In this document: one piece after another, positions 1 to 6,297 of the stretch
Position numbering within the stretch: the first letter of the stretch is position 1
How the letters are laid out: each line of letters opens with the position of its first letter
DNA from: CAYLHS01 sp964496205
GTDB taxonomy: Bacteria > Actinomycetota > Acidimicrobiia > Spongiisociales > UBA4744
Reading direction: 5' to 3'
Assembly: GCA_964496205.1 (NCBI GenBank)
Contig: CAZBXV010000059.1
Location: forward strand, 1 to 11,261
DNA: 11,261 nucleotides
Position numbers and translations under genes: made by a program
The notes under the pieces: model-generated
What the model saw: the letters and a program-made list of their open reading frames with translations, nothing else
What the model was told of the DNA's origin: nothing
The model's database searches: none

Positions 1-1
1 C

Positions 2-382
2 CTAGGGGACCTGAACCGGTACGCCCCGGGCAATATCGGTCACGTTGTTCGTTTCGTCGAAGTGGAGGATCGTCGGACGGTGCTCGTCCGCTTCCTCGTT
101 GGTCATCGTCGCGTAGGACACGATGATGACCTTGTCCCCGGGAGAGGCGCGGTGCGCAGCCGCACCATTGACAGAGATGATCTTGCTGCCCGACTCGGCC
201 TTGATCGCGTAGGTGATGAACCGCTTGCCGTTGGCGATGTTGAAGATGTGGACCTGTTCGTTCTCCCTGATCCCCGCGGCTTCGAGCCAGTCGGAGTCGA
301 TGGCACACGAACCTTCATAGTCCAACTCGGCATGCGTGACGGCCACGCGATGCAGCTTCGACTTCATGAGGGTGACATACAT
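2..382 (-). CDS. panD: Aspartate 1-decarboxylase precursor (PanD)
   Basis: Pyruvoyl-dependent enzyme that decarboxylates L-aspartate to beta-alanine for pantothenate and CoA synthesis, in the cytoplasm. The 126-aa protein has the usual family length and is complete, ending in TAG at the window edge. Residues 22-26 read YEGSC, so the self-cleavage site is Gly24-Ser25, where Ser25 becomes the pyruvoyl group. Other family signatures are KSKLHRVAVTHAELDYEGS (7-25), NGKRFITYAI (51-60) and SVNGAAAHRASPGD (70-83), with the active-site Tyr58 region intact. The ATG start is supported by an AAAGGA ribosome site about 8 nt upstream; an internal Met6 is possible but less likely. It is divergent from the acetyltransferase gene and shares its control region. 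No panB or panC is visible here. Identification is very secure. Confidence 0.97.
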   Translation of the reverse strand: MYVTLMKSKLHRVAVTHAELDYEGSCAIDSDWLEAAGIRENEQVHIFNIANGKRFITYAIKAESGSKIISVNGAAAHRASPGDKVIIVSYATMTNEEADEHRPTILHFDETNNVTDIARGVPVQVP

Positions 383-418
383 GCTCGAATCCTTTGTGGT
401 ATCCGGCTTACCCCATCA

Positions 419-424
419 AGTATA
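419..424 (-). promoter_or_regulatory. Possible -10 box of the panD promoter
   Basis: Read on the minus strand this is TATACT, 5 of 6 matches to the -10 consensus. It would give a leader of about 30 nt that contains the AAAGGA ribosome site of panD. I see no convincing -35 hexamer at 16-18 nt, which is common in actinobacterial promoters. Support is limited to the box and its spacing. Confidence 0.35.
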
Positions 425-449
425 CCGGCCCTCCGCACCTTCCCTGCCC

Positions 450-498
450 GAACCCAGGGTTCCTGAACGAGAGAAACACCGCTGACAGCCCTGGGTTC
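450..498. promoter_or_regulatory. Pair of palindromic boxes between panD and the eis-like gene
   Basis: GAACCCAGGGTTC at 450-462 is a 13-nt palindrome. At 489-498 CCCTGGGTTC repeats ten bases of it, so 450-459 and 489-498 are perfect 10-nt inverted repeats. The two centres are 36 nt apart. The pair lies in the divergent spacer, upstream of the likely panD -10 box and of the acetyltransferase start. It could be a two-site operator for a dimeric repressor, or a hairpin with a 29-nt loop in the transcript toward the acetyltransferase gene. GAACCC also recurs at 2866-2871 and 2873-2878 in another intergenic gap, so a dispersed repeat without regulatory role is a real alternative. Confidence 0.4.
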
Positions 499-538
499 AC
501 GGAAAATCCGGGGTCCGTCCTCGCAGGGTGCCGCTAGC

Positions 539-1753
539 GTGACCGTCATGGATTACCGCCCCATCACACCTGAAGAGTTCGACGCCTTCTTCAAGGTTCT
601 CTCTCACGCATTCTCGTGGGATCCGAAACCGGAGGAACTCGAACTGGAGAAGAACCTGCTCGAGTTCGATCGCACGATCGCTGCGTTCGACGGCGGGCGT
701 ATCGTCGGCACCGGCGCGAACTACAGCTTCACGATGACCGTCCCCGGAGGGTCGCTTCCTGCCGGCGGTGTGACGATGATCGGCGTGCTGCCGTCCCATC
801 GCAGACGGGGCATCCTCACATCGATGATGGCGGAGCTGCTGGAGGACAGCAGGAAGAGAGGCGAGCCCGTTTCGATCCTGTGGGCCTCGGAGAGTTCGAT
901 CTATGGCCGCTTCGGGTTCGGCATGTGCGACCAGAGCGCATCGAGGACGGTTGAGCGGGCTCACGCCACTTTCCGGCCCGAGGTCACAGCCTCGGGAACG
1001 GTGCGAGTCGTCGACAAGACGGAAGCTGCCGAACTCATGCCCGCCATTTACGAGCAGGTCGTCTCGAAGTATCCCGGGATGATCGAGCGGACGGCCCCCA
1101 AGTGGGAGGTCACCCTCGCCGATCTCGAAACATGGCGCCAGGGGCTGACCTCCAATCGGTTCGCCATCTACGAGGAGAACGGTGAACCGAGAGGGTATGC
1201 CCGCTACAGGGTCAAGGACGATTGGAAGGAGGGGCATGCCCAGTTTGTCCTCCATGCCGGTGAGGTGATCGGTGTAGACGCCGCCGCCGAGCGCGGGCTC
1301 TGGCGATTCCTGTTCAGTCTCGACCTCATCAAGGAGATCCATGCCCGCCACCGTCCGCTGCGCGACGGTCTTGCCTATTACCTGACCGATCCCCGGCGCA
1401 TGACCTTCTCGGTCGAGGAGGGCATCTGGATCAGGATCCTGGATGTGCCGGTTGCGTTGTCGACACGCAGGTACCAGGTGGAGGGCTCGTTGACGATCGA
1501 GGTCATCGCGCCCGACGATGTCGCCGGCGTCTACCGGCTGGACGGTGGGCCGGTCGGCGCCACGTGTGTGAAAACCTCTGGTGAAGCCGACCTACGTCTC
1601 GATGTCACAACCCTGGGAATGGCGTACCTCGGTTGCCATGACTTCTCATCCCTTGCGGCAGCGGGGCTTGTCGAAGGATCGACGGACGTTCTTCGCAAGG
1701 CCGATGTGATGTTCGGGTGGTACGAACCGACCTGGTGTGTGGTCGGGTTCTGA
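539..1753 (+). CDS. Eis-family GNAT N-acetyltransferase with C-terminal SCP2-like domain
   Basis: Acetyl-CoA-dependent acetyltransferase of the Eis type, a family that acetylates amines such as aminoglycosides or protein lysines; the substrate here is unknown. The 404-aa length fits Eis (about 400). Layout: first GNAT domain about 1-145 with the acetyl-CoA loop VLPSHRRRGIL (83-93), second degenerate GNAT domain about 150-290, sterol-carrier-like domain about 300-404. SESSIYGRFGFG (118-129) carries Tyr122, matching the general acid of Mtb Eis (Tyr126). The protein ends in Phe, whose free carboxylate is the proposed general base in Eis, so the catalytic pair looks intact. GTG at 539 is chosen because AGGG at 525-528 sits 10 nt upstream; ATG at 548 is an alternative three codons later. 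The gene stands alone, divergent from panD and convergent with uppP. Confidence 0.88.
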   Translation: MTVMDYRPITPEEFDAFFKVLSHAFSWDPKPEELELEKNLLEFDRTIAAFDGGRIVGTGANYSFTMTVPGGSLPAGGVTMIGVLPSHRRRGILTSMMAELLEDSRKRGEPVSILWASESSIYGRFGFGMCDQSASRTVERAHATFRPEVTASGTVRVVDKTEAAELMPAIYEQVVSKYPGMIERTAPKWEVTLADLETWRQGLTSNRFAIYEENGEPRGYARYRVKDDWKEGHAQFVLHAGEVIGVDAAAERGLWRFLFSLDLIKEIHARHRPLRDGLAYYLTDPRRMTFSVEEGIWIRILDVPVALSTRRYQVEGSLTIEVIAPDDVAGVYRLDGGPVGATCVKTSGEADLRLDVTTLGMAYLGCHDFSSLAAAGLVEGSTDVLRKADVMFGWYEPTWCVVGF

Positions 1754-1760
1754 GCCGACC

Positions 1761-1800
1761 TTCAGCGGTCAGCTACTCAGCAGCCGGTCTCCAGCGGCCA
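1761..1800 (+). repeat. Intergenic repeat, copy 1
   Basis: This segment aligns in the same orientation with 2756-2815. The first 20 nt (TTCAGCGGTCAGCTACTCAG) differ from the second copy at three positions. The rest matches through GTCTCCAGCG(G/A)CCA after short gaps totalling about ten bases. Both copies lie in non-coding gaps flanking uppP. The divergence and gaps suggest old copies of a short dispersed element. Nothing in it looks coding. Confidence 0.5.
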
Positions 1801-1933
1801 GCTTCCATCAGGAGCGCGGTCGGAATCGCAGGAGGACCGTGGGGCGAGGTAGCTTCTCTCGCTGATCGCAGAGCGAACCGGGGCTTCGTTGGTGGGTACC
1901 GCCCCCTCCGTCCTCAACCTTTGGTCGAGTCCA

Positions 1934-1973
1934 CCTTCCCCAACGCTCAACCCCGTGGCTTCGCTGGGGGAGG
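1934..1973. terminator. Imperfect hairpin between convergent eis-like gene and uppP
   Basis: The arms CCTTCCCCAACG (1934-1945) and CGCTGGGGGAGG (1962-1973) pair over 12 positions with one mismatch and one wobble in the minus-strand transcript. They enclose a 16-nt loop. The stem begins 12 nt past the uppP stop on the minus strand. There is no clear U-tract, so it would be a U-poor terminator of the kind seen in actinobacteria, or simply a palindromic intergenic repeat. The remaining bases of the 232-nt gap (1754-1985) hold repeat copy 1 and no gene that I can support. Confidence 0.4.
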
Positions 1974-1985
1974 AAACAGCGGACT

Positions 1986-2738
1986 CTACAGCGCGACCAG
2001 CGCCAGGACGCCGAACGCGAAGCAGTAAATGGCGAACGGGAACAGTCCGCGTTTCACCAGGACACGGATCAGAAACGCAATCGCGAGGTAGCCGGATACG
2101 GCCGCGACCGCCATTGCCACCCATACGCTTCCTGTCAGCCCGCCGCTGTCGGCCAGATCGACCATTTCGAGAAGTCCGCCTCCGACGATCGCGGGAATGG
2201 CGAGCAAGAATGAGAAACGGGCAGCCTCTTCAGGCGAGAACCCTCTGCCGAGTCCAGCGGTGATCGTCATACCGGAACGGGACACGCCCGGAAGGATTGC
2301 CAGCGCCTGTGCGAGACCGATCAGCAGCGCACCGTAGGGCGTCTCTTGGTCGATCGTTTTGGCACGTCTGACGATCCATTGGGAAAGGAGCAGGACGACA
2401 CCTGTTCCGAGCAGGGCGACGGCGACCAGCGTTGAGGATTCCTGGAACGCCTCGACCTGATCCTTGAAGACGAGCCCGAGGCCCGCCGGCAACGTGCCGA
2501 TGATCAGAAGCAGCCACAAGTGTCGCGCCGGGCGATCGAACCGGAATAGGCCGATGACGTCCTTACGGAAGTAGGCGAGGACGGCGATCAGTGTCCCGAG
2601 GTGCAGCACCGCCGTCGTCGCGAGATCCGGCGGCTCCATCTTGAGCAGGTCGGGGACGAGCACGAGGTGGCCACTCGACGACACGGGAAGGAACTCGGTG
2701 AGTCCCTGAACGAGACCCCAGATGATTGCCTGAAACAC
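1986..2738 (-). CDS. uppP: Undecaprenyl-diphosphate phosphatase (UppP/BacA)
   Basis: Integral membrane phosphatase that converts undecaprenyl diphosphate to the monophosphate, recycling the lipid carrier used for peptidoglycan and other wall polymers; BacA homologues confer bacitracin tolerance. The 250-aa protein is somewhat short for the family (about 265-280) but has both signatures. The first is QGLTEFLPVSSSGHL (11-25), giving the (E/Q)xxxE motif as Gln11/Glu15, plus Ser21 and His24. The second is LPGVSRSGMT (149-158) with catalytic Arg154. Hydrophobic segments run through most of the chain, including the last 45 residues. The start is GTG with no ribosome site (upstream is CCTCCCCTCTC on the coding strand), but a TATCCT box ends 8 nt before it, so a leaderless message is likely. 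It is separated from the SAF gene by a 179-nt gap and is probably transcribed separately. Confidence 0.95.
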   Translation of the reverse strand: MFQAIIWGLVQGLTEFLPVSSSGHLVLVPDLLKMEPPDLATTAVLHLGTLIAVLAYFRKDVIGLFRFDRPARHLWLLLIIGTLPAGLGLVFKDQVEAFQESSTLVAVALLGTGVVLLLSQWIVRRAKTIDQETPYGALLIGLAQALAILPGVSRSGMTITAGLGRGFSPEEAARFSFLLAIPAIVGGGLLEMVDLADSGGLTGSVWVAMAVAAVSGYLAIAFLIRVLVKRGLFPFAIYCFAFGVLALVAL

Positions 2739-2746
2739 GAGAGGGG

Positions 2747-2752
2747 AGGATA
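2747..2752 (-). promoter_or_regulatory. Possible -10 box for leaderless uppP mRNA
   Basis: Minus-strand TATCCT (TAnnnT) ends 8 nt before the uppP GTG, the spacing expected when transcription begins at or next to the start codon. The absence of a Shine-Dalgarno sequence supports this. No good -35 is seen. The box lies just downstream of repeat copy 2 in the uppP direction. Confidence 0.4.
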
Positions 2753-2755
2753 GCT

Positions 2756-2815
2756 TTCGGCGATCAGCTATTCAGCTGGTCGGCAGCTGCCAGTCTCCAG
2801 CGACCATCGACCAGC
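2756..2815 (+). repeat. Intergenic repeat, copy 2
   Basis: Longer partner of 1761-1800: TTCGGCGATCAGCTATTCAG at its left end, then about ten extra bases, then CAGTCTCCAGCGACCA. It also contains internal AGCTG/CAGCTGC and GACCA steps that look like short degenerate tandem units. It sits in the 179-nt gap between the SAF gene and uppP. The rest of that gap (2816-2893) holds two GAACCC direct repeats (2866-2878) and no supportable gene. Confidence 0.5.
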
Positions 2816-2893
2816 CAGAACGCGACCTGGAAGACCGTGAAGCTACAGGGCGAGGGGTCTGCCCTGAACCCGGAACCCAAGACTCAGTACGGT

Positions 2894-2913
2894 CGGACGA
2901 GCTTGCTCGTCCG
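2894..2913 (-). terminator. Perfect palindrome just past the SAF gene stop
   Basis: CGGACGAGC and GCTCGTCCG form a perfect 9-bp stem around a 2-base centre, so the tip would open to a small loop. It begins 4 nt after the TGA of the minus-strand SAF gene and would end the fmdB-mtnP-SAF transcript. A U-run does not follow on the minus strand. On the plus strand it is followed by only GCTTT. It may therefore be a U-poor terminator or a palindromic dispersed repeat. Confidence 0.5.
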
Positions 2914-2917
2914 GCTT

Positions 2918-3454
2918 TCACGGGGCGGCGCCTACCAGCACCGTGATCGAACCGTCGGCGGCGCCGGCAGCGACTGCAACGGCGGAGTCGGACGGCACTG
3001 CCACCAGGCCCGCCGGATCCTCGTAGGAGAGCGCATCGGCGGCGGAAGGAGGTTCGATGACGATGCCTGCATACGCCTGAGGCGGGCCGCCGGTGACGAC
3101 GAGTTGAACCTGCTGGCCTGGGACGACGTCCTCGGGCAGCGGCAGCGTAAGAGCCCACCACCCGTCCGGGATCGACGGCCGATCCGAGGAGGTCATCGAC
3201 GCCGTGAGGGGTTCGCCTTGGGCCACCGGATATCGCGTGACAGTTCCACCGGTCGCGCCAGGTGGCAGAAGGCCGTCGGGCACGTCGCGCCACTCCACGG
3301 AGCCCGTATCCAGGATCGTTCCTGCGTCCAAGTCGGCCGCGGCGAACGGGTAGCTGATCGTGCTTCTGGGGGCCAGATCGATCACCGCGGCGACGAGCAC
3401 GAGCACCACGGCGCCAAGCCGTCTGAGGTAGGGGGGACGCGCGAACCAATACAC
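2918..3454 (-). CDS. SAF-domain (CpaB/RcpC-like) membrane-anchored protein
   Basis: A 178-aa protein with a short basic N-terminus (RPPYLRR, 6-12), one membrane segment (about 13-28, LGAVVLVLVAAVIDLAP region), then an SAF-type domain outside the membrane. AAADLDAGTILDTGSVEWRD (38-57) and YPVAQGEPLTASM (75-87) follow the SAF pattern. A second beta-rich part ends GLVAVPSDSAVAVAAGAADG (149-168) plus SITVLVGA, the style of the CpaB/RcpC C-terminus. In Flp/Tad pilus systems CpaB-like proteins help assemble the pilus, but no pilus genes are present here, so function is unknown. GTG start without a ribosome site; minus-strand TACGTT ends 6 nt upstream, so a leaderless message is possible as well as read-through from mtnP, whose stop is 44 nt away. 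Confidence 0.75.
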   Translation of the reverse strand: MYWFARPPYLRRLGAVVLVLVAAVIDLAPRSTISYPFAAADLDAGTILDTGSVEWRDVPDGLLPPGATGGTVTRYPVAQGEPLTASMTSSDRPSIPDGWWALTLPLPEDVVPGQQVQLVVTGGPPQAYAGIVIEPPSAADALSYEDPAGLVAVPSDSAVAVAAGAADGSITVLVGAAP

Positions 3455-3498
3455 ACGCCGAACGTACCGTCAGCGCCGGCTGGTTGGAAGGGTGTCGA

Positions 3499-4281
3499 TC
3501 AGCCGGTCGCGCCCGAAAGAGCCGAGTTGCATGAGCACTGGCGCGGTGCGGCTTCTGCGAGCGGGATCAGTCGGCGAACCGCGTGCTTCAGGGTGCCCAG
3601 CGTTTCTCCGAACAGCTTCATCACTTCTGCGTGGGTGACCGCCGGGATCTCGCCTTCCACGCCGACGTCGTAGTCCGTGACCACCGCGATATTCACGAAG
3701 CACATCTCGAGTTCGCGAGCGAGCGGAGCTTCGGGGAACTGCGTCATGTTGACGAGATGCCATCCGTTGGACGCGAACCAGCGGCTCTCTGCTCGTGTTG
3801 AGAACCGTGGGCCCTGGATGATTACGTTCGTGCCGCCGTCGTGCACGGTCGCACCGGACTCCTGGCACGCCCGAAGGGCGAGGGGGCGAAGCTCCGGGCA
3901 GTAGGGATCGGCGAACGAGATGTGGGCAGTCTGCGGGCCGTCGAAGAACGTCGACTCGCGACCCCAGGTGCGGTCCACGAGCTGGTCGGCGACGACGAGA
4001 TGTCCCGGTGCGTACTCCTGCACGAGGCTTCCGGTCGCGCACGGGGCGATGATCCGGTCGACGCCGAGCTGCTTCATCCCCCACGCATTGGCCCGGTAGT
4101 TCACTTTGTGGGGAGGGAACTGGTGGTCTTCTCCGTGGCGCGGTAGGAATGCCACATCGACACCGTCGACCGTGCCGACCATGTACTCGGCAGACGGCGC
4201 ACCGTAGGGGGTGTCCACTTCGACCTGACGAGCATCATCGAGGAATTCGTAGAACCCGGTACCACCGAAGACGCCGATCAT
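3499..4281 (-). CDS. mtnP: S-methyl-5'-thioadenosine phosphorylase (MTAP family)
   Basis: Cleaves methylthioadenosine with phosphate to adenine and 5-methylthioribose-1-phosphate, salvaging by-products of polyamine or SAM metabolism. The 260-aa chain has the family set: GGTGFY (6-11, phosphate loop), LPRHGEDH (46-53), HKVNYRAN (58-65), QGPRFSTRAES (156-166), NMTQFPEAPLARE (178-190) and VTDYDV (201-206). Asp203 and Asp205 correspond to the two adenine-contacting Asp residues of human MTAP (ATDYD), which favours MTA over a purine nucleoside or methylthioinosine. Close relatives include MTIP and PNP, so substrate is likely but not proven. The ATG overlaps the fmdB stop by 4 nt (ATGA), implying translational coupling. 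The last 15 residues, including two Cys, look like a lineage-specific tail. Confidence 0.93.
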   Translation of the reverse strand: MIGVFGGTGFYEFLDDARQVEVDTPYGAPSAEYMVGTVDGVDVAFLPRHGEDHQFPPHKVNYRANAWGMKQLGVDRIIAPCATGSLVQEYAPGHLVVADQLVDRTWGRESTFFDGPQTAHISFADPYCPELRPLALRACQESGATVHDGGTNVIIQGPRFSTRAESRWFASNGWHLVNMTQFPEAPLARELEMCFVNIAVVTDYDVGVEGEIPAVTHAEVMKLFGETLGTLKHAVRRLIPLAEAAPRQCSCNSALSGATG

Positions 4282-4469
4282 TCCTCGCCCTTCTTCGCCG
4301 AGTCGGTCACGTAGAAGCCGGGTCCCTTGAAGATGATTCCGGCAGGGTGGAACACCTTCTGGAGCTCACCTCCACAATCCTTGTGGATGCGCAGAGGCTT
4401 GTCGGAGAACGACTGGAAGACGTCGAACCTCTTTCCACATCGCTTGCAGACATATTCATACGTGGGCAT
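4278..4469 (-). CDS. FmdB-family zinc-ribbon protein (Ruc-like)
   Basis: A 63-aa protein starting MPTYEYVCKRCGKRFDVFQS, the standard FmdB opening, and containing GIIFKGPGFYVTD (44-56), the usual end of the domain. The first knuckle is Cys8-x2-Cys11. The second, normally CPxCGG, reads HKDCGG, so ligands would be His29 and Cys32 (codons CAC and TGT). The M. tuberculosis family member Rv0991c (Ruc) is described as a redox-regulated chaperone whose zinc-binding cysteines sense oxidation. This one lacks a long disordered tail, ending SAKKGEE. It is co-transcribed with mtnP (4-nt overlap). No strong ribosome site; minus-strand TATCAT at 4497-4502 is a possible -10 box in the 47-nt gap upstream. Family certain; function by analogy only. 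Confidence 0.88.
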   Translation of the reverse strand: MPTYEYVCKRCGKRFDVFQSFSDKPLRIHKDCGGELQKVFHPAGIIFKGPGFYVTDSAKKGEE

Positions 4470-4516
4470 GGCAACTCGTGTCGATGGAAGACGGCAATGA
4501 TATCAGGGGGACGGAG

Positions 4517-6286
4517 TCATCCCATGCTGTCGAGTTCGTCGTATCGAGTGTCGACCGCCTGTACGATCTCTTCCCGAACCTCCGAATCGGCGAGCGGACG
4601 ATGCCGGATCTTCCGGATCTGGTCGGCGAGGTTGTCGTCGTGGAGAACCTCGCGCAGCCAGTTCTCGAAGTCACGACGGCGAAGATGGTAGAGCAGCGAC
4701 TCGAGCGGAACATCGTGCAACGCCTCACCGAACTCCCAAAGGGAAGCCGCCTCCCGATCGATTGAGTGCCCGGATGAGTCAGAGAAGTAGAAGCGCCGGC
4801 CCCTCGGTAGCGGTGCGCGTAGGTACTTGTGCATGTGGCGGATGTGTGGCACCGAGCGGGGTCGCGGAAGCAGATTGACGAACGTACCGGCGGGCCACTC
4901 CCAGATGCCGCCTTGCTGGAGGCACATCAGTGTCGCTCCGGTGTCGAGACGGGGCAGTCTCTCGACGATGTCGGTCGAGCCGTCCTGGTGCGCCAGCAGG
5001 CGGTCTATCGCCGCCAGCTCCCCCTTCATGGTCGTTCGGGTGAGGATGTAGTGCTGGAGAGCGGCAGTCAGTTTGGATGCGACCAGGCTCGGCCGATAGC
5101 TGACGACGGCATAGCCGCCGTCCTCCATGTCTCTCACGATCAGGTCACAGAGCTCGTTCCCTTCCGGAGGACACAGATTCTGGACCTCGTCGATGAGGAT
5201 CCAGTGGGGTCGCCCCCTTCTTCGCCGCAAGCCGCGGATCGCGTGCATCAAGTCCAGGAGGTATGAGTACCTATCGTCGATCGTGTAGGTGGAGAGATCG
5301 AGAACGATGGTGACTCCGTCGTACTCGCTGAAATTGATCAGGTCGACGACCGGCGGAAGGCGGCTGTCCTTGCCTCCCATCACCAATGTGTGCGGGTAGG
5401 CGCGCAGGTTTCTGTAGTCGCCTTCCGGGTCGACGATGAATATCTGGTATCCCTTGTTGAGCATCTCTTCCGCGAGAAGACCGGCAAGCCAGGACTTCCC
5501 GCTCTGGCTTGCACCGAACACGCCGATGTTGCTGTTGGCCACCATGAACGGATCCAAATGCACCGGCGCGCCCGACTCGTCGTGGCCGAGGAGCAGGCGT
5601 CGTTCCGATCGTGGATGCCGTTCCGGCAGAGTACCGGCGACGAGACAATCGAGCAGCCCCCGTATCCCTTCCCCGTTTGGTTCTGTCAGCACGATGTCGG
5701 CCCGTACCTTCAGATCGTCGACTGCGTTGGCGACCGCCACGGAAAGCTCGACGGGATCCAGAAGGCTCATATCGTTCTCTGCGTCGCCACAGGCAACGAC
5801 GTTGCGTGGAGAGTAGCCCAGCTCTCTGAGGGCGTACACGAGTCCGGTTCCCTTGGTTGCGCCGGGCGGTAGCACCATCACCGCGTGCCGGTTGTACTCG
5901 ACGGTCACTCCCCCTCCCGCCTCCCGAACCACTTGGAGGACCTGCTCATCGTGGGGCGTGATCGTGGAGACGATCGCCTGCCCTCGAACGATCGGAATGC
6001 CCTCGAGACGATCGATGAACCGGTCGGCGAGGTGCCCGAATGGCAGCACGACCTCGTCCCGTCGTGGGAAGTAGACGACTGCTCCATCTTCGGCGACGAT
6101 CGCCTCGCAGAGGCTCGAGAACGGGGTCTGCGGGTCATTGAGATCGTCGAGTGATCGACCGGTGACGAGGATGATCGTGACCCCGGCGTCTTTCGCACGT
6201 TCGAGCGCGGACCACGTCTCGGCCGGAACCACACCGTCCTCGGCGAGGGTTCCGTCGAAGTCACACGCGAAGATCGTGAGATGCAC
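4517..6286 (-). CDS. HAD-IIB phosphatase fused to HerA/FtsK-like ATPase with DUF5752-like tail
   Basis: A 589-aa fusion. Residues 1-215 are an HAD-IIB (Cof/sugar-phosphatase type) domain: FACDFDGTL (6-14, nucleophile Asp9, acid Asp11), VTGRSLDDL (41-49), Lys145, and CGDAENDMSLL (166-176). Residues about 235-475 are a HerA/FtsK-like ATPase: Walker A GASQSGKS (258-265), IFIVDPEGDY (282-291), Walker B WILIDEVQNL (362-371, Asp366-Glu367), and SYRPSLVASKL (396-406) followed by a TRT motif with a candidate arginine finger at 417. Residues about 485-563 resemble DUF5752 (SLWEFGEALHDVPLESLLYH, 515-534). All catalytic residues of both enzymes are present. GTG at 6286 is chosen because GGGAGGA lies just upstream and the HAD domain begins at once; an in-frame TTG at 6355 would add 23 unmatched residues. 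No NurA-type nuclease is nearby. Substrate and partner unknown. Confidence 0.85.
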   Translation of the reverse strand: MHLTIFACDFDGTLAEDGVVPAETWSALERAKDAGVTIILVTGRSLDDLNDPQTPFSSLCEAIVAEDGAVVYFPRRDEVVLPFGHLADRFIDRLEGIPIVRGQAIVSTITPHDEQVLQVVREAGGGVTVEYNRHAVMVLPPGATKGTGLVYALRELGYSPRNVVACGDAENDMSLLDPVELSVAVANAVDDLKVRADIVLTEPNGEGIRGLLDCLVAGTLPERHPRSERRLLLGHDESGAPVHLDPFMVANSNIGVFGASQSGKSWLAGLLAEEMLNKGYQIFIVDPEGDYRNLRAYPHTLVMGGKDSRLPPVVDLINFSEYDGVTIVLDLSTYTIDDRYSYLLDLMHAIRGLRRRRGRPHWILIDEVQNLCPPEGNELCDLIVRDMEDGGYAVVSYRPSLVASKLTAALQHYILTRTTMKGELAAIDRLLAHQDGSTDIVERLPRLDTGATLMCLQQGGIWEWPAGTFVNLLPRPRSVPHIRHMHKYLRAPLPRGRRFYFSDSSGHSIDREAASLWEFGEALHDVPLESLLYHLRRRDFENWLREVLHDDNLADQIRKIRHRPLADSEVREEIVQAVDTRYDELDSMG

Positions 6287-6290
6287 ATCG

Positions 6291-6297
6291 TCCTCCC
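6291..6297 (-). promoter_or_regulatory. Ribosome binding site that fixes the HAD-HerA start
   Basis: Minus-strand GGGAGGA, with GGAGG 5 nt before GTG 6286. It is the strongest Shine-Dalgarno match in the window and rules for the GTG over the TTG 69 nt upstream. Minus-strand TCTAAT at 6314-6319 is a plausible but weak -10 box for a leader of about 20 nt. Confidence 0.7.

Noticed and set aside
497..1351. Long open frame on the minus strand opposite the acetyltransferase gene (284 codons)
   Set aside because: The product is Arg/Pro/Gly/Asp-rich without a recognisable motif and lies entirely opposite a well-supported gene; GC-rich codon use leaves antisense frames open.
1754..1985. Small protein gene in the convergent gap
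   Set aside because: Short frames exist but have no ribosome site, no motif and overlap the repeat and hairpin.
2726..3673. Plus-strand open frame of 315 codons across the uppP/SAF gap and the SAF and mtnP genes
   Set aside because: It runs antisense to two recognised genes and through repeat DNA; composition is low in motifs and high in Arg/Gly.
4517..6286. HerA-based anti-phage defence system
   Set aside because: No Sir2, DUF4297, nuclease or NurA partner is adjacent, the neighbours are housekeeping genes, and the fused partner is a metabolite-type phosphatase.
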